Source: an uncultured Collinsella sp.
GTDB lineage: Bacteria; Actinomycetota; Coriobacteriia; Coriobacteriales; Coriobacteriaceae
Assembly: GCA_900547345.1 (NCBI GenBank)
Contig: URGG01000031.1
Location: 1-18,137, forward strand
Length of the DNA stretch: 18,137 nt
Reading direction: 5' to 3'
Below are positions 14,899 through 18,137 of the stretch, piece after piece; within the stretch, counting starts at the first letter, position 1; each line of letters starts with the position of its first letter. A program made the translations under genes and the position numbers. A model generated the notes under the pieces. It saw only the letters and a program-made list of their open reading frames with translations. It searched no databases and was not told where the DNA came from.

Positions 14899-15522
14899 TT
14901 AACTGTTCTTCATGACAATCGAATCCACGACATCGGCCACATTCTCGCAGCAGTCAGCGCAGTACTCCAGGAAGGCGTACACGTCACGCCAAGCGATGAC
15001 CTCGAGCGGGTCCTTGCCGTTAACGTGCAGGTTGCGCATGGCGTTGATGTAGAGCTCGTCGGCCTCGGACTCGATGGTGTTGATCTGGATGACGAGCTCG
15101 CGCAGGGTCTTGGACTTGCGGTAGTTGGGCAGCTCGACCATCAGGTCCTTCATGGCGCGGCAGGCGTCGGTCACCTTGTGGGCGATGACGATGGCATCGG
15201 GGTGGATGCTCTGGATGTTGGTGAAGTAGACGCGTTGCACGACGCCCTCGATACGATCGAGCACGGTGTCGAGAGAGCAGCTCATCAGGTCTAGATCCTC
15301 GCGCTCAAGCGGGGTGATAAAGGCGGTGAGCAGGGCGTCTTCGAGCTCGTGGTGCTTCTTGTCTGCCGCATGCTCAATCGCATGCATCTTATCGAGCATG
15401 TCGTGGATCTGCGCAGGGTCAAAGTTCTCAAAAATCTTGGTGAGCAGCTCTGCGGCCTGGACGGCGAGGTCGGCGCAGGCGACGTAGTTGTCAAAGTAGA
15501 ACGAATCGGGTTTCTTTGCCAT
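14899..15522 (-). CDS. DUF47/PhoU-like phosphate transport accessory protein
   Basis: DUF47 proteins are PhoU-like helical-bundle proteins usually encoded beside PiT transporters and thought to regulate them. The 207-residue product has the normal length, with family features such as HAIEHAADKKHHELEDALLTAF, TPLEREDLDLMSCSLDTVLD, the DRIEGVVQRVYF segment, and a C-terminal CENVADVVDSIVMKNS. The acidic and histidine-rich helix patterns suggest metal binding as in PhoU. AAAGGA precedes the ATG at 15522. It lies 66 bases downstream of the PiT gene on the same strand, so they form an operon. It is the second PhoU-type protein in the window. Confidence 0.92.
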   Translation of the reverse strand: MAKKPDSFYFDNYVACADLAVQAAELLTKIFENFDPAQIHDMLDKMHAIEHAADKKHHELEDALLTAFITPLEREDLDLMSCSLDTVLDRIEGVVQRVYFTNIQSIHPDAIVIAHKVTDACRAMKDLMVELPNYRKSKTLRELVIQINTIESEADELYINAMRNLHVNGKDPLEVIAWRDVYAFLEYCADCCENVADVVDSIVMKNS

Positions 15523-15588
15523 GAGTGGTCCTTTCGAGGTGAAGATGGGCGGGCGAGGTAATGCAGTCCGGATGGACGTTCGGTTTGA

Positions 15589-16638
15589 CTAGAGGAACAT
15601 CATGAACAGCTTGGCCATGACAAAGCTGATGAGTCCGCAGGCGGGGAAGGTGAAGAACCAGGTGAACATCATGTCCTTGACGACGCCGAAGTTGATGGCC
15701 GAAAGGCGCTTGACGGCACCGACGCCCATGATGGCGCAGGTCTTGATGTGGGTGGAGGACACGGGGATGCCGGTAAGGGTGGCAAGCAGCAGGTTTGCGG
15801 CGCCCGCCAGGTCGGCGGAGAAGCCCTGGTACTTTTCGAGCTTGACCATGCTCTGGCCGACGGACTTGATGATGCGCTCGCCGCCCACGCTGGTGCCGAT
15901 ACCCATAGTGGCCGAGCACAGCAGCATAATCCAGATGGGGATGCCTGCATCGCCGACGCTCGTCTGGCCGCTGGCAAAGGCCACGCCTAAAAAGAGCACG
16001 CCGATGAACTTCTGTCCATCCTGCGCGCCGTGCATAAAGCTCATGGCCGCAGCGCTCGCGATCTGAGCGTATTTAAAGAAGACATTGGCACGTCGCCTGT
16101 TGGCGGCGGCGAAAAGAATCGAGACGAGCTTGCACAGGACCCAGCCCATGACAAAGCCCAGGCCGATGGAGAGCGCCAGGCCGTAGATGACCTTCATCCA
16201 CTCGTGGACGTTGACGCTGCTCGCACCGCCGAGGGCGATGGCGGCACCGGTCAGGCCGGCGATAAGGCTGTGGCTTTGCGAGGTGGGGATGCCAAAACGC
16301 GACGCTGTGGCGCCGTAGACGACGATGGAGAACAGCGCCGCGCATAGGCAGGCGAGCGCCATGGTGCTGTTTCCGCCAAAGTCGACGATATGTGAGATGG
16401 TGTTGGCGACGCTCGCGTTAAAGTGCGTCATGATGAGCACGCCGAGGAAGTTGAATGCGGCGCTCATGAGAATGGCGGCGCGGGCGGGCATGCAACGCGT
16501 AGTGACGCAGGTCGCGATGGCGTTGGGCGCGTCGGTCCATCCATTGACGAAGATGGCGCCCAACGCGAGGATCACGGTGACGGCAAGGACTGGGTTCGAC
16601 ACAATTTGGCCGAGGAAGGTTGAGAACGTTACGTCCAT
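15589..16638 (-). CDS. pit: PiT-family low-affinity inorganic phosphate transporter
   Basis: PiT transporters import phosphate with protons or sodium, without ATP. The 349-residue product is hydrophobic with about ten membrane segments. It carries both family signatures: NGWTDAPNAIAT at residues 32-43 and SFMHGAQDGQKFIG at 200-213, and the paired GIPTSQSHSLIAG (116-128) and GIPVSSTHIKT (290-300) motifs that mark the internal duplication. The ATG at 16638 is preceded only by a weak GAGAAAG; an in-frame stop at 16669-16671 excludes a longer protein. A much stronger ribosome site lies 53 bases upstream of the ATG, in front of a three-codon frame. The gene probably heads the pit-DUF47 operon. Confidence 0.95.
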   Translation of the reverse strand: MDVTFSTFLGQIVSNPVLAVTVILALGAIFVNGWTDAPNAIATCVTTRCMPARAAILMSAAFNFLGVLIMTHFNASVANTISHIVDFGGNSTMALACLCAALFSIVVYGATASRFGIPTSQSHSLIAGLTGAAIALGGASSVNVHEWMKVIYGLALSIGLGFVMGWVLCKLVSILFAAANRRRANVFFKYAQIASAAAMSFMHGAQDGQKFIGVLFLGVAFASGQTSVGDAGIPIWIMLLCSATMGIGTSVGGERIIKSVGQSMVKLEKYQGFSADLAGAANLLLATLTGIPVSSTHIKTCAIMGVGAVKRLSAINFGVVKDMMFTWFFTFPACGLISFVMAKLFMMFL

Positions 16639-16668
16639 ATATGGGCTTTCTCGAAGTTTGCAGACACG

Positions 16669-16700
16669 TTACAAAAACATGATAAATCGTATCACCTCCT
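16669..16700 (-). promoter_or_regulatory. Pit leader: strong ribosome site and three-codon mini-frame
   Basis: On the minus strand AGGAGGTGAT (16700 down to 16691) is a ten-base perfect match to the 16S rRNA tail. Ten bases after it comes ATG TTT TTG TAA (16680-16669), a Met-Phe-Leu frame. This stop is in the same frame as pit, whose own ATG follows 30 bases later. The layout suggests a leader mini-gene or a ribosome standby site, but a damaged longer start is also possible. Confidence 0.4.
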
Positions 16701-16851
16701 GTGGGTTTCTTTACCGAGTTCTGATGGGAGAAGTGAACTTTTTGGCACTAAAATTGAATATTAGCCCTGTTGACCGCGGGTGTTCTTTTTGCTAACACGC
16801 CATGCGGACACGTGCGATTACTACGACACTCCAAAACCACAGTCTGTTCGC

Positions 16852-16881
16852 TTTACAACATGCAAACATGCGTTCGATAAT
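16852..16881 (+). promoter_or_regulatory. Promoter of the small hypothetical gene
   Basis: TTTACA (16852-16857), 18 bases, GATAAT (16876-16881) is a good -35/-10 pair. Transcription should start near 16888-16889, that is at the ATG of the next gene, giving a leaderless transcript. The rest of 16639-16851 holds the pit leader on the other strand, AT-rich sequence and a weak plus-strand pair (TTGACC at 16770, TAACAC at 16793). Confidence 0.45.
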
Positions 16882-16888
16882 AGGAGGC

Positions 16889-17227
16889 ATGGAATATCGA
16901 CAGACAGATGGCAAAACTCGGCGCGTGCACAAGCAGTATGTGGACGTCGTGGCTCGCATCCTCGCGGGCGGACAGGTCGTGCCGGTCACTGTCTGCTGGG
17001 TCGACGGTCGTTGCTTTACGATTGACGAGATTGTCTCGACCACTGGGTTTGGCCTGACGGTTCACGGCATCCGTACGGCAACCTATAAGGTGCGTTTTGG
17101 CGGGCACGCGACCGAGTTGTATCTGGAGGACCAGACGCGCGAGCGGGCAGACGGCTCGCAGGCACACGTGATGCGTTGGTGGGTCTGGGCCTTTGATCGT
17201 ACGCTTGAGGGCGAGCGCCGTAGGTAA
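16889..17227 (+). CDS. Small conserved-looking protein, function unknown
   Basis: I do not recognise a characterised family with certainty. The product of about 112 residues is basic, soluble and has no signal or membrane segment. It has the pattern VHKQYVDVVARILAGGQVVP, then VCWVDGRCFTIDEIVS, a YKVRFGGHATELYLED strand, and RWWVWAFDRTLEGERRR at the end, which looks like a small beta-rich domain similar to uncharacterised actinobacterial proteins. The start is unclear. AGGAGG ends one base before the ATG at 16889, too close for normal use, while an ATG at 16868 has no ribosome site. A leaderless start at 16889 from the promoter above would explain this. It is divergent from pit and precedes the Bax-inhibitor gene. 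Confidence 0.7.
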   Translation: MEYRQTDGKTRRVHKQYVDVVARILAGGQVVPVTVCWVDGRCFTIDEIVSTTGFGLTVHGIRTATYKVRFGGHATELYLEDQTRERADGSQAHVMRWWVWAFDRTLEGERRR

Positions 17228-17245
17228 GGACGTGCGGCATTCGGG

Positions 17246-17251
17246 TACAAT
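17246..17251 (+). promoter_or_regulatory. Possible -10 box for the Bax-inhibitor-1 gene
   Basis: TACAAT at 17246-17251 is a good -10 sequence 19 bases after the previous stop and 61 bases before the next ATG. No good -35 lies upstream, so the call is tentative. Confidence 0.3.
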
Positions 17252-17311
17252 AGCAGGAATCTTGTCAGCTACTGCGCCGTTATTTGTGGCACTTTTTGAA
17301 AGGACGAACCT

Positions 17312-18007
17312 ATGAACGATATCCAGGGCTATCAGAACGGCCCCGTCGAGAGCGGCGCAAGCCGCGCCAAGGAGATGTCGCCGCGCGCGTACAATCTCGC
17401 CATGTCTGCCCTGATCTTCTTGGGCTTTTGCGCCATGGGCGCCGGCGCCTACTTTACGAGCACCATGTCGTTTGCGCGCATGATGATGAGCGGCGCCGCC
17501 TTGCCGCTGGTCTTTGGCTCGTTTATTTTGACCATCGTCGGCATGGTCATGATGTCGGCCGCCGCCAGCAAGCAGTCCGTGGGCCTGTCCCTTGTGGGCT
17601 ACGTAATCTTTGCGAGTACCTTTGGCCTGACCGCGTCGTTTGGCCTTGCCAACTACGACCTGCCCACCATCAACACTGCCTTTATCGCCACGGCCGCCAT
17701 CACCTTTGTCTTTGGAGCCTTGGGCGTGACGTTCCCCAAGTTTTTCCAGCGCGTATATGGCATCGGTTTTGGCATTCTGCTCGCCACTATTCTGGTTGAG
17801 ATCGTGCTGATGTTCATGGGCGTCTCGCAGACCATCACCGATCTGATCGTGATCGTGGTGTTCGCCGGCTTTATTGGCTACGACACCTATGTTGCCACGA
17901 CGGTGCCGCCTACGCTGCCCAACGCCGCGCTTATGGCCTCTAACCTGTTCGTGGATATTATCAACGTGTTCCTGCGCATTTTGAACATCCTCGGCCGTCG
18001 CGATTAA
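17312..18007 (+). CDS. Bax inhibitor-1 (UPF0005/TMBIM) family membrane protein
   Basis: Bacterial members of this family are seven-helix membrane proteins; characterised ones behave as pH-sensitive calcium leak channels or act with membrane proteases. The role here is not known. The 231-residue product has a polar N-terminus of about 24 residues, then seven hydrophobic segments. The family motifs are clear: FAGFIGYDTYVA near residue 185, and the C-terminal NLFVDIINVFLRILNILGRRD, matching the usual LYLDIINLFLRIL. AAAGGA lies 8 bases before the ATG. It stands alone with its own terminator. Confidence 0.93.
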   Translation: MNDIQGYQNGPVESGASRAKEMSPRAYNLAMSALIFLGFCAMGAGAYFTSTMSFARMMMSGAALPLVFGSFILTIVGMVMMSAAASKQSVGLSLVGYVIFASTFGLTASFGLANYDLPTINTAFIATAAITFVFGALGVTFPKFFQRVYGIGFGILLATILVEIVLMFMGVSQTITDLIVIVVFAGFIGYDTYVATTVPPTLPNAALMASNLFVDIINVFLRILNILGRRD

Positions 18008-18053
18008 AACGCGGCATTGCGACGCTTCCTGCCGGACACGGTAAAACGATGCG

Positions 18054-18082
18054 AAAGGCGGTCCTTCGGGGCCGTCTTTTTT
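18054..18082 (+). terminator. Intrinsic terminator after the Bax-inhibitor gene
   Basis: GGCGGTCC (18057-18064) and GGGCCGTC (18069-18076) pair over 8 bp with two wobbles around a TTCG loop, flanked by AAA and six T residues. It ends the single-gene transcript. Confidence 0.9.
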
Positions 18083-18137
18083 GTGCGCGGCGGGGTATCA
18101 TGGATGGGAAAAAGCCGATAGCGGCAGGGGCAGGGAA

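Noticed and set aside
14133..14915. A 260-codon plus-strand frame through the nitroreductase and the inverted repeat
   Set aside because: It runs antisense to the nitroreductase, has no ribosome site, and its end is the translated inverted repeat.
16705..16730. A CTTTACC sequence upstream of pit as another Pho box
   Set aside because: It occurs once on the plus strand without a second copy at 11-bp spacing. A single GTTCAC on the minus strand nearby also lacks a repeat.
18083..18137. Start of another gene at the right edge, with an ATG frame open to the end
   Set aside because: Only about a dozen codons are visible, there is no ribosome site, and the peptide shows no recognisable feature.

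Overview
The window looks like chromosome from a high-GC Gram-positive bacterium of the class Coriobacteriia, most likely Collinsella or a close relative. This is inferred from gene order and codon style: a murG-murC-murB-ftsQ-ftsZ division/cell-wall run, a ylm-type cluster with sepF and divIVA, CGC/CGT arginine codons and AGGAGG-type ribosome binding sites. No rRNA, tRNA or CRISPR array was seen.

Positions 1-5104 hold the end of a probable murG, then murC, murB, ftsQ and ftsZ, all on the plus strand and closed by a strong intrinsic terminator. These genes make the late cytoplasmic peptidoglycan precursors and the core of the divisome. Positions about 5105-5860 hold a complete TnpA-only IS200-type insertion sequence with end hairpins and a leader that can fold over the transposase ribosome binding site. 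It lies between the ftsZ terminator and the next promoter region.

Positions 5860-11320 hold pgeF (ylmD), directly coupled to pstS-pstC-pstA-pstB-phoU, a complete high-affinity phosphate uptake operon. A pair of 7-bp direct repeats spaced like a Pho box precedes it. Positions 11320-13980 resume the ylm cluster with yggS (ylmE), sepF (ylmF), yggT (ylmG) and divIVA, then a strong terminator. In many Gram-positives these follow ftsZ and ylmD directly, so here the pst-phoU block appears to sit inside the division cluster. The yggT gene seems to use a non-standard ATC start.

Positions 13980-16640 are on the minus strand: a small nitroreductase, a long nested inverted repeat, and a PiT phosphate transporter followed by its PhoU-like DUF47 partner. 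The window therefore carries two phosphate uptake systems, one on each side of the sepF-divIVA block. Positions 16640-18137 hold a divergent intergenic region, a small unrecognised gene that may be transcribed without a leader, and a Bax-inhibitor-1 family membrane protein with a strong terminator. The last 55 bases hold nothing I can assign.

Most of the window is ordinary core genome. The points most worth checking are the ATC start of yggT, the pst block inside the ylm cluster, the Pho-box-like repeats, the IS200 leader and tail structures, the long inverted repeat at 14783-14896, and the leader regions of pit and of the small hypothetical gene.
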